This document shows positions 15,517 through 24,712 of a stretch of DNA of 64,000 bases, piece after piece (within the stretch, counting starts at the first letter, position 1; every line of letters starts with the position of its first letter). The notes below the pieces were generated by a model. It saw only the letters and a program-made list of their open reading frames with translations, did not search any database and was not told where the DNA came from. Source of the DNA: Desulfurispirillum indicum S5 (GTDB lineage: Bacteria > Chrysiogenota > Chrysiogenetes > Chrysiogenales > Chrysiogenaceae). Location of the stretch: NCBI RefSeq assembly GCF_000177635.2, contig NC_014836.1, forward strand, positions 2,588,001 through 2,652,000, given 5' to 3'. The translations under genes were made by a program, and so were the position numbers.

Positions 15517-16149
15517 TCAGGCCAGCGGGATAAAGTTCCCGGTCTCCTGAGACAAGCCCGAAAGGGTGCCCGCCTGCAGGTCGAAATACCAGCCGTGCAG
15601 TTCCAGGGAGCCGTTTTCCACCCGCTCCTTTATCCATGGAAAACTCAGCAGGTTTTCCAGGGAGAGCAGGATAGCCGCTTTTTCACAGGCCTGGTTCTGC
15701 ACCTCCACAGGTTTGTGACTCAGCTCCTTCAGCACCTTCTCCTTGGCGGCCTGGGCAATCCCGACCCAGCTGCCGATGAAACTCTGCTTGCTGCACTCGC
15801 AGATGCCATCCATCAGCCCCTTGATGCCTCCGCACTGGGAGTGGCCCAGCACAATGATGTGCTCCACATTCAGGTGGCACACGGCATATTCCAGCGCCGC
15901 ACTGACCCCGTGGTGACCTTCGTCGGGCCGGCAGGGAGGAACCAGGTTCGCCACGTTGCGTACAATGAACAGCTCCCCCGGCAGACAGTCGGTGAGAATG
16001 GCCGGATCAACGCGGGAATCGCTGCAGCCGATGAGCATGGCTTTCGGGCTCTGTCCTTCCCGCAATTCATCGAAGAGGGTTTTGTCGGAACCTAGCCAGG
16101 TATTCTGGAAACGTTTGAATCCGGAGATAAATCCTTCAATATCTTTCAT
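15517..16149 (-). CDS. Beta-class carbonic anhydrase
   Basis: This 210-residue enzyme interconverts CO2 and bicarbonate. The zinc ligands are clear: Cys42 with the Asp44-Arg46 dyad in GCSDSRVDP, and His103 and Cys106 in LGHSQCGG. It also has the GELFIVRNVAN segment. Length is normal for the bacterial beta class and there is no signal peptide, so it is cytoplasmic. Bicarbonate made here could feed the biotin-dependent carboxylase encoded further along, though that link is inference. A CAGGAGG ribosome site precedes the start. Confidence 0.95.
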   Translation of the reverse strand: MKDIEGFISGFKRFQNTWLGSDKTLFDELREGQSPKAMLIGCSDSRVDPAILTDCLPGELFIVRNVANLVPPCRPDEGHHGVSAALEYAVCHLNVEHIIVLGHSQCGGIKGLMDGICECSKQSFIGSWVGIAQAAKEKVLKELSHKPVEVQNQACEKAAILLSLENLLSFPWIKERVENGSLELHGWYFDLQAGTLSGLSQETGNFIPLA

Positions 16150-16197
16150 CTTGCAATAACCTCCTGGTGCACTGCTGCAAGTATTGCTGACGGAATA

Positions 16198-16731
16198 TTA
16201 CCCTTTGCTTACAGCTGCCAGCGCTTCTTCGGCTGTCTGGTCGTAGCGCTTGCGATCTTCCTCAGCCAGCTTGGCCAGTGCCTTGTCAATGGCGGGGTAC
16301 TTGATGGCCAGAATGCGCGCCGCCAGAATGGCCGCGTTGCGCGTTCCATCCACGGCAACCGTTGCCACGGGAACCCCTGGAGGCATTTGCACGGTGGAAA
16401 GCAGGCTGTCCCAGCCGCTGAGAGGACCATTGCCCAGGGGCAGGCCAATGACGGGAAGGCGCGTATGGCCAGCAATGACACCCGCCAGGTGGGCGGCCAC
16501 ACCAGCGCAGCCGATCAGCACTTCAACTCCCTCGGCGTGGGCGCGGTCGATATAGGCGAACACCTTGGCCGGAGTCCGGTGGGCGGAAGCAATAACCACC
16601 TCGCTGTGAATTCCCAGCTCGGTCAGAGTCTCCTGAACCTTGATAACCTTGGGCAGATCATTGGGACTTCCGGTCAGAATACCGACCAGGGTTTTTGAAT
16701 CACTTGACTTGGACGCAGCCTTTTTCGCCAT
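16198..16731 (-). CDS. purE: N5-carboxyaminoimidazole ribonucleotide mutase
   Basis: This 177-residue enzyme of purine synthesis converts N5-CAIR to CAIR. Class signature: GSPNDLP for phosphate binding, SAHRTP (49-54) with the catalytic His51, GVAAHLAGVIAGHT, and GLPLGNGPLSGWDSLLS. The Lys/Ser-rich first 11 residues are an extension. I chose ATG 16731, which follows AGGAG; the longer frame has no ribosome site. A terminator hairpin lies upstream, so it has its own promoter. purK is not in the window. Confidence 0.95.
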   Translation of the reverse strand: MAKKAASKSSDSKTLVGILTGSPNDLPKVIKVQETLTELGIHSEVVIASAHRTPAKVFAYIDRAHAEGVEVLIGCAGVAAHLAGVIAGHTRLPVIGLPLGNGPLSGWDSLLSTVQMPPGVPVATVAVDGTRNAAILAARILAIKYPAIDKALAKLAEEDRKRYDQTAEEALAAVSKG

Positions 16732-16774
16732 TGAACACTCCTGTAAAGATTTTGATAGAGCAGCCTGAAAAGAA

Positions 16775-16810
16775 AAAGGGGCCGCCAGCACACATGCTGA
16801 CAGCCCCTTT
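16775..16810 (-). terminator. Intrinsic terminator of the DUF2294 gene
   Basis: Arms AAAGGGGC and GCCCCTTT, with an inner CAGCA/TGCTG stem. On the minus strand the hairpin is followed by TTTTTCTTTT, a strong U-tract. It separates the DUF2294 gene from purE. Confidence 0.8.
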
Positions 16811-16985
16811 GAGATTACCTACACCATGCGGTGACGTTCCATCTGACTCAGGCTATTTCTCTGAAGACACGAACCACCGGCAAAGGCCCATGGCATATCG
16901 CAACTTGCCCGCAGGCCATTTGCGACTCATGTCAAAACAGAATTGATAAAGATATTCAGGCAGATTGTCAAGGAAAATACGCAGT

Positions 16986-17360
16986 TTACTCCGGCAACGC
17001 CTCGGGCCGGGATTCAAGGGAAAAAATGATGATGCGCTCGCCGGTTATGGTGCTCAGATCCGTATGCAGACTCTTGACCCGCGTGCCGAGAATATCATGG
17101 ATAATCGCATCCAGCATTGGCCGTCCCTTTTCCAGCAGGGCATGACGCATGCGCTTGATCAGATCGCGCCCATTATAAGCATCGGTGGACTCGGCAAGCT
17201 GGCACTCGGCCCGGGTCAGCACCCCTTTGAGGCGCACCACCACCAGATCGTCCAGAATATAGGTTTTGGTCTCCAGGGGACCACGCCCCATATACTCCTT
17301 TTCGAAGCGGATGACCGCATCGCTGATCTGCGCTTCCAGCTGCCCCCTGGTCTTCTCCAT
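16986..17360 (-). CDS. DUF2294-family protein
   Basis: This 124-residue soluble protein matches the DUF2294 pattern: an N-terminal helix EAQISDAVIRFEKEYMGRGP, a central TKTYILDDLVVVRLKGVLTRAE, and a closing VKSLHTDLSTITGERIIIF. Family members are uncharacterised; some occur beside regulators or transporters. AGGAGG stands 7 bases before ATG 17360, which decides the start over the longer frame at 17390. It is monocistronic with its own terminator. Confidence 0.8.
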   Translation of the reverse strand: MEKTRGQLEAQISDAVIRFEKEYMGRGPLETKTYILDDLVVVRLKGVLTRAECQLAESTDAYNGRDLIKRMRHALLEKGRPMLDAIIHDILGTRVKSLHTDLSTITGERIIIFSLESRPEALPE

Positions 17361-17479
17361 GCACCCTCCTTTTTCCCGCATCCGGAACACCCGTATCTAT
17401 ACCACGGATTCCACTTTCTGGATACTCAAGGGAGCGCATGGCAGGGTGTCATGAACACACCCCGCCACCGCTGAAAACA

Positions 17480-17656
17480 TCACTTCTTGGCCGGTTCCCA
17501 CTTGCAACGAACGGGCGAGACAATGGCACCTTCTGCCTTGAGCTCCTTGAAGGCCTTATCCACCACGGCGCGATCCAGGCCGGAGTGCTTGACGACTTCC
17601 CCTGCGGAAGCTGGCTTGCCGATTTCCTGCATGGCTTTCAGTACTTCTGCTTTCAT
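17480..17656 (-). CDS. Small winged-helix DNA-binding protein, 58 residues
   Basis: This short gene encodes KAEVLKAMQEIGKPASAGEV followed by a predicted recognition helix around DRAVVDKAFKELKAEGAI and ends in VRCKWEPAKK. The pattern helix-helix-turn-helix-wing is that of minimal winged-helix (MarR/ArsR-like) proteins seen in sulfur- and metal-reducing bacteria. AGAGGTGG stands before the ATG. It probably binds DNA but no target can be named. It is read in the same direction as meaB upstream and the DUF2294 gene downstream. Confidence 0.72.
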   Translation of the reverse strand: MKAEVLKAMQEIGKPASAGEVVKHSGLDRAVVDKAFKELKAEGAIVSPVRCKWEPAKK

Positions 17657-17804
17657 TTTCCACCTCTGATCCAGTAATGAGAGTTATTCCTGAGCGATAG
17701 TAGCATATCTGCACCGGTTTCGCTCGTCAGAAAAGAAGCCACACAGCCCGTTGGATATATCCCGCCGCCTCAGTCAATTTTGCAGCTTGCTGAAGGAAAG
17801 CTCG

Positions 17805-18779
17805 TCAGTGGCGCTTGAACGTTTCCAGGAGCCTTTTGGCCGCCATTCCGGGCGTCGTCACGCCTTCGGCCACACTTTGCTGAATCTGGGGCAGGAGGGC
17901 TGCCACTTTGGGGTGGTGGTGAAAGCTGTACTTCAGGCTCTCCATCACGGTGCTCCACATCCAGTCCACGGCCTGGCGACGGCGCTTTTCCTCGAATTCC
18001 CCCGTTTCACTCATGGCCTCACGATAGGTTTCCAGCATCTGCCAGACGGTTCCCATGCCTTCTTTCTTCAGAGCGCTGACCAGGTGGACGGGAACCTGCC
18101 AGTTGGCGCTTTTGGGCTTCATGATGTGCAGGGCATTTTCAATCTGGCGCCCTGCCAGTTCAGCGCGAGGGCGGTTGTCGCCATCGGCTTTGTTGATGAG
18201 GATGCCGTCGGCTATTTCCATAACGCCTTTTTTGATGCCCTGCAGTTCATCCCCGGCATTGGGCAGCTGCAGAAGCAAAAAGAAGTCCACCATGGCAGCC
18301 ACGGCGGTCTCCGACTGGCCCACTCCCACGGTTTCCACAATGATCACATCAAAGCCGTAGGCTTCGCACAGCAGCATGGATTCGCGGGTTTTGCGGGCCA
18401 CGCCGCCCAGGGTATCGCCGGAGGGGGAAGGGCGGATAAAGGCATTGGTCTCCCGCGACAGCAGCTCCATGCGGGTCTTGTCGCCCAGGATACTGCCGCC
18501 ACTGATCTGGGAGGAGGGGTCCACGGCCAGCACGGCCACCTTTTTGCCCTGCTGCAGCAGGTACATGCCGAAGGCTTCGATAAAGGTGCTCTTACCGGCG
18601 CCAGGCACGCCACTGATGCCAATGCGCAGGCTGCGTCCCGTGCGCGGCAGCAGCTCCTCCAGGATGGCGGCCGCCCGCTGCTGGTCTTCGGGACGCTGGC
18701 TTTCTATGAGGGTTATGGCTTTGGCCAGGGCGCGCAGTTTACCCTGGTGGATGCCCTCAATGATTTGCTGGGGTGTCAT
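17805..18779 (-). CDS. meaB: MeaB/ArgK GTPase, methylmalonyl-CoA mutase chaperone
   Basis: This 324-residue G3E-type P-loop GTPase protects and reloads B12-dependent methylmalonyl-CoA mutase. GVPGAGKST (57-65) is the Walker A loop, AVDPSSQISGGSILGDKTRM is the switch region and family signature, VETVGVGQSE the Walker B region, and NKADGD the guanine-binding motif. It lies downstream of the mutase on the same strand with a 358-base gap that holds a MITE and a hairpin, so co-transcription is less certain than usual. Confidence 0.95.
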   Translation of the reverse strand: MTPQQIIEGIHQGKLRALAKAITLIESQRPEDQQRAAAILEELLPRTGRSLRIGISGVPGAGKSTFIEAFGMYLLQQGKKVAVLAVDPSSQISGGSILGDKTRMELLSRETNAFIRPSPSGDTLGGVARKTRESMLLCEAYGFDVIIVETVGVGQSETAVAAMVDFFLLLQLPNAGDELQGIKKGVMEIADGILINKADGDNRPRAELAGRQIENALHIMKPKSANWQVPVHLVSALKKEGMGTVWQMLETYREAMSETGEFEEKRRRQAVDWMWSTVMESLKYSFHHHPKVAALLPQIQQSVAEGVTTPGMAAKRLLETFKRH

Positions 18780-18807
18780 GATTCTCCTGTTGTCACTTTA
18801 CACGATT

Positions 18808-18963
18808 GTAACTCTTCACGGTGTAGCAGCACTCGCGCCCGCATTCCTCCCGGAGACACTCGCGTTCGTCCGTGGCTCGAATCTCCGTCGTTCGCCATCC
18901 AGGCTCGCTCTCGGAACACAGGCGCTCTTGCTGAAATACAGCTGCGAGACCGTGAATGGTTAC
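18808..18963. mobile_element. MITE copy 1, 156 bp, with 8-bp target duplication
   Basis: The ends are imperfect inverted repeats: GTAACTCTTCACGGTGTAGC on the left and GTAACCATTCACGGTCTCGC on the reversed right. They are flanked by a perfect 8-bp direct repeat ACACGATT (18800-18807 and 18964-18971). The inside folds on itself (GCGCC/GGCGC and TTCC/GGAA arms, GGAGA/TCTCC) and has no ORF. A second copy in inverse orientation lies at 63112-63268 with its own 8-bp duplication. It sits between mutase and meaB. Confidence 0.85.
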
Positions 18964-19074
18964 ACACGATTCTCTGTTGCCAAAGATGGTGCCACCCGCT
19001 TCGTGCCAGGCAAAGGCTCAAAAGCGAGGTTACCACCCACCCCCTTGGGGTTTCTCGGTGTCGAGATAGAACAG

Positions 19075-19092
19075 CCCCGGTTTTCACCGGGG
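19075..19092 (-). terminator. Hairpin after the mutase gene
   Basis: CCCCGG/CCGGGG stem with a 6-base loop, 46 bases past the mutase stop. The following U-tract is poor (ctgttct), so termination would be partial and might allow read-through to meaB. Confidence 0.5.
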
Positions 19093-19137
19093 CATGTTGA
19101 TGATTTCCATTGTGGGCGAAAGCAAAGACCGGTTGCG

Positions 19138-21276
19138 TTACTGCTTATCCAGGACTTCCAGGATGCGCTTGGCCGAATCGGTGATTTTGGTGCCCGGTCC
19201 GAAAATGCAGCTGGCTCCGGCGGCGTAGAGGTCATCGTAGTCCTTGCGGGGGATGACGCCACCCACGACGATGATGATATCGTCTGCGCCCAGTTTTTTC
19301 AACTCGGCGGCCAGCTGGGGCACCAGGGTTTTGTGTCCGGCGGCCAGGCTGGAAACGGCTACCACGTGCACGTCGTTTTCCACAGCCATTTTTGCACTCT
19401 CTTCGGGGGTCTGGAACAGCGGCCCCATGTCCACGTCAAAGCCGATGTCGGCCAGGCCGGTGGCAACGACCTTGGCACCGCGATCATGTCCATCCTGACC
19501 CATTTTGGCAACCAGGATGCGGGGACGGCGGCCATGCTTACGGGCGAATTCTTCTGTCGCTTTCTGCAGTTCTGCAAACATGGTGTCACCCTCATAGGAG
19601 CTGCCGTAGACGCCAGAGATCATCTGGGTATGGGCATTGTGGCGTCCGTAGACTGTTTCCAGGGCGTCGGAGATTTCGCCCACCGTGGCACGCACGCGGG
19701 TAGCCTGTACGGCAAGATCCAGCAGGTTGCCACTGTTGTCGGTGGCGGCCTGGGTCAGGGCGTCCAGGGCCTTTTGCACCGCTGCGCTGTCGCGGCTGGC
19801 GCGGATGGCTTCGAGGCGCTTGATCTGGGACTGACGCACGGCGGTGTTGTCGATGTCCAGAACTTCAATGGGATCTTCCTCCGCCACGCGGTATTTATTG
19901 ACACCGACGATGACGTCTTCAGCACGGTCGATGCGGGCCTGCTTGCGGGCAGCGGTCTCTTCGATCTGCAGCTTGGGCATGCCCGATTCAACGGCCTTGG
20001 TCATGCCACCCATGCGCTCAATTTCGTTGATCAGCGCCATGGCTTCATCGATGAGCTTCTGGGTCAGGTTTTCCATCATATAGGAGCCGGCCCAGGGGTC
20101 AACGATGCGGCAGACATTGCTCTCTTCCTGAATGATAAGCTGGGTATTGCGGGCAATGCGGGCCGAGTGGTCAGTGGGCAGGGCAATGGCTTCGTCCAGG
20201 GCATTGGTGTGCAGGGACTGGGTGCCGCCCATGACCGCCGCCATGGCCTCGATGGTAGTGCGGATAACGTTGTTGTAGGGGTCCTGCTCGGTCAGCGACC
20301 AGCCCGAAGTCTGGCAGTGGGTGCGCAGGGCCGATGACTGGGGATTTTTTGGATTGAACTGCTGCATGAGCTTGGCCCACAGGAAGCGGGCAGCGCGCAG
20401 CTTGGCGACTTCAGTGTAAAAATTCATGCCGATGGCGAAGAAGAAGGAGAGGCGTGGCGCGAAGGCGTCCACATCCAGCCCTTTGCCAAGGGCGCAGCGC
20501 ACATACTCCAGACCATCGGCCAGGGTGAAGGCCAGCTCCTGCACGGCATTGGCTCCCGCCTCCTGAATATGGTATCCGGAGATGGAGATAGAGTTGAAGC
20601 GGGGCATGTATTGGGAGGTGTACTCGATAATATCGGCAATAATGCGCATGGAGGGTTCAGGGGGATAAATATAGGTGTTGCGGACCATGAATTCCTTGAG
20701 AATGTCATTCTGAATGGTTCCCGCCAGCTGCTCCTGGGTGACGCCCTGCTCTTCAGCGGCCACGATGTAGCCTGCCAGAATCGGCAGCACCGCGCCATTC
20801 ATAGTCATGGAGACGGAAACCTGATCCAGGGGGATATCGCCGAAGAGAATCTTCATATCTTCCACGGAATCAATGGCTACTCCGGCTTTGCCCACATCGC
20901 CCACCACGCGGGGATGATCGGAATCGTACCCCCGGTGGGTCGCCAGGTCAAAGGCGACGGAAAGGCCCTGCTGACCTGCCGCCAGATTCCGCTTATAAAA
21001 TGCGTTGGACTCCTCCGCCGTTGAAAAACCCGCGTACTGGCGAATGGTCCAGGGACGCCCGGTATACATGGTGGCGCGTGGACCGCGAATGTAGGGAGCG
21101 AATCCCGGCAGGGTATTGGTATGCTGTACTCCCTCCATGTCCTCGGCGGTCCAGAGGGGTTTCATGTCAATATTCTCCGGAGTGCGCCAGGTCAGATGAT
21201 CCAGACTCTCCTTCTTGCACTCCTTCTTGGCCAGGCTTTCCCAGTCCTGCAGACTTTTGTGGGGAAATTCGCTCAT
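19138..21276 (-). CDS. Methylmalonyl-CoA mutase (single-chain, B12-dependent)
   Basis: This 712-residue cytoplasmic enzyme isomerises (R)-methylmalonyl-CoA and succinyl-CoA with adenosylcobalamin. The N-terminal barrel has [20 protein letters not shown] and the CoA-binding [17 protein letters not shown] region. The C-terminal cobalamin domain has the base-off motif DGHDRG (595-600) with the lower-ligand His597, and the SSLAAGH and GGVIP segments. Length equals that of homodimeric mutases. ATG 21276 follows AGGAG; the frame is open a further 57 codons upstream without a ribosome site. It works with the carboxylase genes and MeaB. Confidence 0.97.
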   Translation of the reverse strand: MSEFPHKSLQDWESLAKKECKKESLDHLTWRTPENIDMKPLWTAEDMEGVQHTNTLPGFAPYIRGPRATMYTGRPWTIRQYAGFSTAEESNAFYKRNLAAGQQGLSVAFDLATHRGYDSDHPRVVGDVGKAGVAIDSVEDMKILFGDIPLDQVSVSMTMNGAVLPILAGYIVAAEEQGVTQEQLAGTIQNDILKEFMVRNTYIYPPEPSMRIIADIIEYTSQYMPRFNSISISGYHIQEAGANAVQELAFTLADGLEYVRCALGKGLDVDAFAPRLSFFFAIGMNFYTEVAKLRAARFLWAKLMQQFNPKNPQSSALRTHCQTSGWSLTEQDPYNNVIRTTIEAMAAVMGGTQSLHTNALDEAIALPTDHSARIARNTQLIIQEESNVCRIVDPWAGSYMMENLTQKLIDEAMALINEIERMGGMTKAVESGMPKLQIEETAARKQARIDRAEDVIVGVNKYRVAEEDPIEVLDIDNTAVRQSQIKRLEAIRASRDSAAVQKALDALTQAATDNSGNLLDLAVQATRVRATVGEISDALETVYGRHNAHTQMISGVYGSSYEGDTMFAELQKATEEFARKHGRRPRILVAKMGQDGHDRGAKVVATGLADIGFDVDMGPLFQTPEESAKMAVENDVHVVAVSSLAAGHKTLVPQLAAELKKLGADDIIIVVGGVIPRKDYDDLYAAGASCIFGPGTKITDSAKRILEVLDKQ

Positions 21277-21499
21277 AAATATACACTCCTGGGTTTTTCG
21301 TAAAATGCGCTCCGCGTGGCTGATGACAAACAGCCCGCCGTGATCACGCCAGAGCGACAGAGACCTGGCCCTTGAAAATAAAACACTTTCAGGAAAATCC
21401 AGTTTTCTCTGCGCAATTTCGCTGATCTCGCCGGGCTGAACACACAAAACCGCACCAAAAGGCGTTGGCGCGTTTTAGTGAATAAAAAGCAGTTATAGT

Positions 21500-21529
21500 T
21501 TTATATCCAAAAGCGGGAAAAGCTGTCAA
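21500..21529 (-). promoter_or_regulatory. Promoter upstream of methylmalonyl-CoA mutase
   Basis: On the minus strand TTGACA (21529-21524), 18 bases, then TATAAA (21505-21500). It implies a leader of over 200 bases before ATG 21276. I see no other gene in the 440-base gap. Confidence 0.55.
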
Positions 21530-21716
21530 CGCCCTTTCACGGCGGCATCGGGAGACATTCACCCCAGCTGCACTATTCTCCCGCGAATGACACGAGAGGC
21601 ACCCCAAACGACAGAATATTTATTCAGCGCATCCAGGTGCCAATGGTCTCCATGCGGATGCAACCGGGTTTCACACACCCCGCATCACATCCGGATACCT
21701 GCCCGCACACGCAAAA

Positions 21717-21743
21717 GGCCCCGCAGCCTCTGGCTGCGGGGCC
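21717..21743 (-). terminator. Strong terminator of the biotin carboxylase gene
   Basis: Perfect 12-bp stem GGCCCCGCAGCC/GGCTGCGGGGCC with a 3-base loop, followed on the minus strand by TTTT. It begins 15 bases after the stop of the carboxylase gene. Confidence 0.85.
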
Positions 21744-21758
21744 TGCAAAACACTTCCC

Positions 21759-24662
21759 TTAGCTGAGAACCGCTTTCAGGTACTCAATGGTGCACTCGCG
21801 GCGCTGCTTCTCCAGCTCCTTTGGATCAACTTCCACAAACTTCTCGTCGGGCGTGATCTTGAAGAGCGGCTGCCCTTTGGTCACGATCACCCCTTCACCA
21901 CCTTCAATGAGGATCTTGTCAACGGTTCCCGAGAAGGGCGCGGTGATCTTGTTGAACATCTTCATAACTTCAATGATAAACAGTGGCTGTCCCTTTTCAA
22001 AGTGGTCACCCTCTTTGATGAACTGGGGCATGCCGGGAGCCTCCTGGGCATAGTACATGCCGCCGCAGGGCGAGACGATCTCGTCTGCCTTGGTGGCGGG
22101 AGGCGGAACCAGAATCTTCTTCATGCGAGCCTGCAGGTCAGGGTCATTGAGGTGCTCAGGGATAATGATATCCATGTCCTCATCGACACAGAAGTCATAA
22201 AACTTTGTGCGATCTCCAATCAGGAAGAGGGTTCCCAGTATCTCCACACCGGCTTCGTAACCGAAGTGCGCCGAGCGCACTTGCTGCCAGGTGCTGTCGT
22301 CAAAGCCCTTGGGCGCCTTTTCACTCTGCAGCAGCTCATTGATTTTAAAGAAGTCCTCCTTACCGAGCTTCAGACGCTTGCGCAGCTCGGAATAAAAGGC
22401 CAGGGCATCCTGCAGTACCTTGTTGTCATGATCCCAGATGATTTCTGCGGCAGGTGCCTTGGGGTCGTAGGACATATTCAGGTACTCGTAGGTCTCATCC
22501 AGAATGACCAGCGGATTTCGCAGCCAGACCACGCGACCACCTTCCAGACGGAAGTTGTCTTTGTTGAGGCTCAACCAGCCCGCCAGCAGGTGGGGGTCAT
22601 CCAGCAGAACTTCCATGGGGCGGGTCAGGAGCGTGCCTTTGCGATCCAGGATATTGGAGATATTCTTCAGCTCTGCGGCCTGTGCTTCCGGCTCATCGGC
22701 GAACATCTCGCCAATCCTGGCCGCGTAGTGCTTCTTCATCTGCAGGAAAGCCGTAACCGGATCAAGCTTGTTGGCCTCTTCCTTGAGGGTTCCCACCAGG
22801 GTCAGGTAGGGCACTACAAAGCGCGTCGTGGGCTTGGAGTTGACGCCATTGGCAATAAACCAGTTCACCAGGCCATAGTGGAACTGCAGGTTCGTCGCCA
22901 GGTTGGTGCCGCGCAGTTTGGTCTTGCGCAGGACGCGGGAGAGGTACTGATAGCTCTCCAGGCGATTCTCTCCCTTGGTCAGCAGCAGGGCAATGTTGGA
23001 GTCATAGGCACCGGCTACGGTGTAGGTCATGAACACATCGGTGTCGGGGTTATTCAGGCAGATCCCCTGGTCATCGCGCACCTCGCCCTCAATGGGGGGC
23101 GACCAGTAGCGGATAATACCACCGGCGTGGGGTGAGAGCGAGGCATCGGTCGCGTTCAGGCGAGCTTCAGCGGAAGCGCCGAAACGTTTGATGCGTTCGG
23201 GCTTGGGGACACGTTTCTTATGCCTGGCCAGCAGCGCCATGGCTTCCACCAGCGACTCCACGACAAAGAAGTCGTTGGGGTCGTCAGGGTTCGTGAATTT
23301 CAGGCTGTAGCACAGCTCGGTAACCCGGTGTTCCACCTGGATGCGGGTGTTGACCTCCATGAAGTAGTGACGGTCGCGATCCACAATGCACTCAAAGGTG
23401 GAGGCGGAGTCGAGGCCAACGGCCTGACCAAAGCGCGCCCCTTCCTCTTCCATGCGTCCGAGGATGGTGAGGTCGTTCTGGAGAGACTTGACCTCTTTTT
23501 CGTTACCGGCGGCACGGGCCCTTTCAATGGCGGCCTCCAGCCCCTCCTTGGTAACGGAAACCTCCAGCAGCTTCTGCTCGTGCATCTGCACGGAGCAGTC
23601 GCGACCACCCAGGGAGACGCACCACTCGCCGTTGCCCAGCAGCTGAATTTCATTGTGGCGGGTCTGCTCGATATTCAGCTCCACGAGGACGTTCTTATTG
23701 TCGCCCACGCCATTGGCTTTTACCTCGTTGAGGACTTCGCGCACCAGACCGGGAGCTTCTGCCGCCGCTTTGGCGATAGCCTCCTCGGTTACCTCTTTGG
23801 CCACCAGCAGCGAGGCGCCCAGGATGCGCTGCCCCTTACCGCCACCACCGCCGATGGCTTTGAGGCGCACGCGGCTGCGGGGGTACTTGCGGAACATCTC
23901 GGTGACTTCCACCTGCACCTGAGCACACAGCTCATCGATGCTGAAGAGGTCGATGCCCTTGGCATAAGAGGCGAAGAGAATGTGGTTTGCCAGCGACTCC
24001 AGCGAAACCTTGCTGTCGCCAAGAATCTTCTCGTCACAGCTGAGGCCTTCGCTCTTTACCAGGGCCAGCAGACTTTCGCGGGTGGGGTGCTTTTTGAGCA
24101 GAGTGCGGACGGTGACATCATCAATACCAGGCGTAACGCTGACGTTCACTTCCAGCGCCGTACGCTTGGCTTCGTCCTTTTTCCCGGCGCGGGCCTGGGT
24201 GATGGAGTTGGGGCCGATGAAGTTCAGGCCCGCCTTTTCAATGGCCGCGACGAACTCCTCGTCTTCCGCCATGAAGCCGTATCCGGCAAAGATGGAGTCG
24301 TAGTTGTTGTCCTTGGCGATCTGGATGATCTGATTGATGCGCTCAACCCGCTCTTCCTTGCTGGCGCCAGTGTAGTCGGGAACGCGGTGCACCCGGCTGG
24401 GGTCGGTCAGCTGGCGCAGCTCGGGAGCCAGCGCGTTTGGATAGACGATGGAGTCCTTCTCGGAGAGCAGGATACCGTAGTGGTTGATGCCCATCTCCTC
24501 GTAGACATCCATGGCCTCCTTGCGGATGGGGCCGCGGCAGACGATCAGAGGCCGCAGATCCTCACAGGAAAAGGAGCGCACCCACTTGGATGACGATTTG
24601 CTCAGGCGACGATCCCGGTGGATCAGTGGATTCTTTTTATAGTAGTCGACTTTTTTTGCCAT
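21759..24662 (-). CDS. Large fused biotin carboxylase-BCCP subunit of an acyl-CoA (propionyl-CoA) carboxylase
   Basis: This 967-residue protein carboxylates its own biotin using ATP and bicarbonate. The N-terminal biotin carboxylase has GYGFMAEDEEF, the ATP-grasp loop AIGGGGGKGQRI (near 270), YFMEVNTRIQVEHRVTE and GASAEARLNA. The last 80 residues are a biotinyl domain with EVMKM (Lys901 biotinylated). Compared with ordinary biotin carboxylases there is an extra segment of roughly 80 residues between the VTPGID region and the glycine loop, and about 270 residues link the carboxylase to the biotinyl domain. It pairs with the carboxyltransferase encoded upstream (50-base gap). Confidence 0.92.
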   Translation of the reverse strand: MAKKVDYYKKNPLIHRDRRLSKSSSKWVRSFSCEDLRPLIVCRGPIRKEAMDVYEEMGINHYGILLSEKDSIVYPNALAPELRQLTDPSRVHRVPDYTGASKEERVERINQIIQIAKDNNYDSIFAGYGFMAEDEEFVAAIEKAGLNFIGPNSITQARAGKKDEAKRTALEVNVSVTPGIDDVTVRTLLKKHPTRESLLALVKSEGLSCDEKILGDSKVSLESLANHILFASYAKGIDLFSIDELCAQVQVEVTEMFRKYPRSRVRLKAIGGGGGKGQRILGASLLVAKEVTEEAIAKAAAEAPGLVREVLNEVKANGVGDNKNVLVELNIEQTRHNEIQLLGNGEWCVSLGGRDCSVQMHEQKLLEVSVTKEGLEAAIERARAAGNEKEVKSLQNDLTILGRMEEEGARFGQAVGLDSASTFECIVDRDRHYFMEVNTRIQVEHRVTELCYSLKFTNPDDPNDFFVVESLVEAMALLARHKKRVPKPERIKRFGASAEARLNATDASLSPHAGGIIRYWSPPIEGEVRDDQGICLNNPDTDVFMTYTVAGAYDSNIALLLTKGENRLESYQYLSRVLRKTKLRGTNLATNLQFHYGLVNWFIANGVNSKPTTRFVVPYLTLVGTLKEEANKLDPVTAFLQMKKHYAARIGEMFADEPEAQAAELKNISNILDRKGTLLTRPMEVLLDDPHLLAGWLSLNKDNFRLEGGRVVWLRNPLVILDETYEYLNMSYDPKAPAAEIIWDHDNKVLQDALAFYSELRKRLKLGKEDFFKINELLQSEKAPKGFDDSTWQQVRSAHFGYEAGVEILGTLFLIGDRTKFYDFCVDEDMDIIIPEHLNDPDLQARMKKILVPPPATKADEIVSPCGGMYYAQEAPGMPQFIKEGDHFEKGQPLFIIEVMKMFNKITAPFSGTVDKILIEGGEGVIVTKGQPLFKITPDEKFVEVDPKELEKQRRECTIEYLKAVLS

Positions 24663-24712
24663 GAATCTGTATCTCCCTGTTCAGTGTCGTTGCTTGGTAA
24701 GAGAAGAGGCCA

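Noticed and set aside
18376-20337. 653-codon frame opposite meaB and the mutase
   Set aside because: It crosses two convincing genes and the MITE and shows no domain, so it is a shadow frame.
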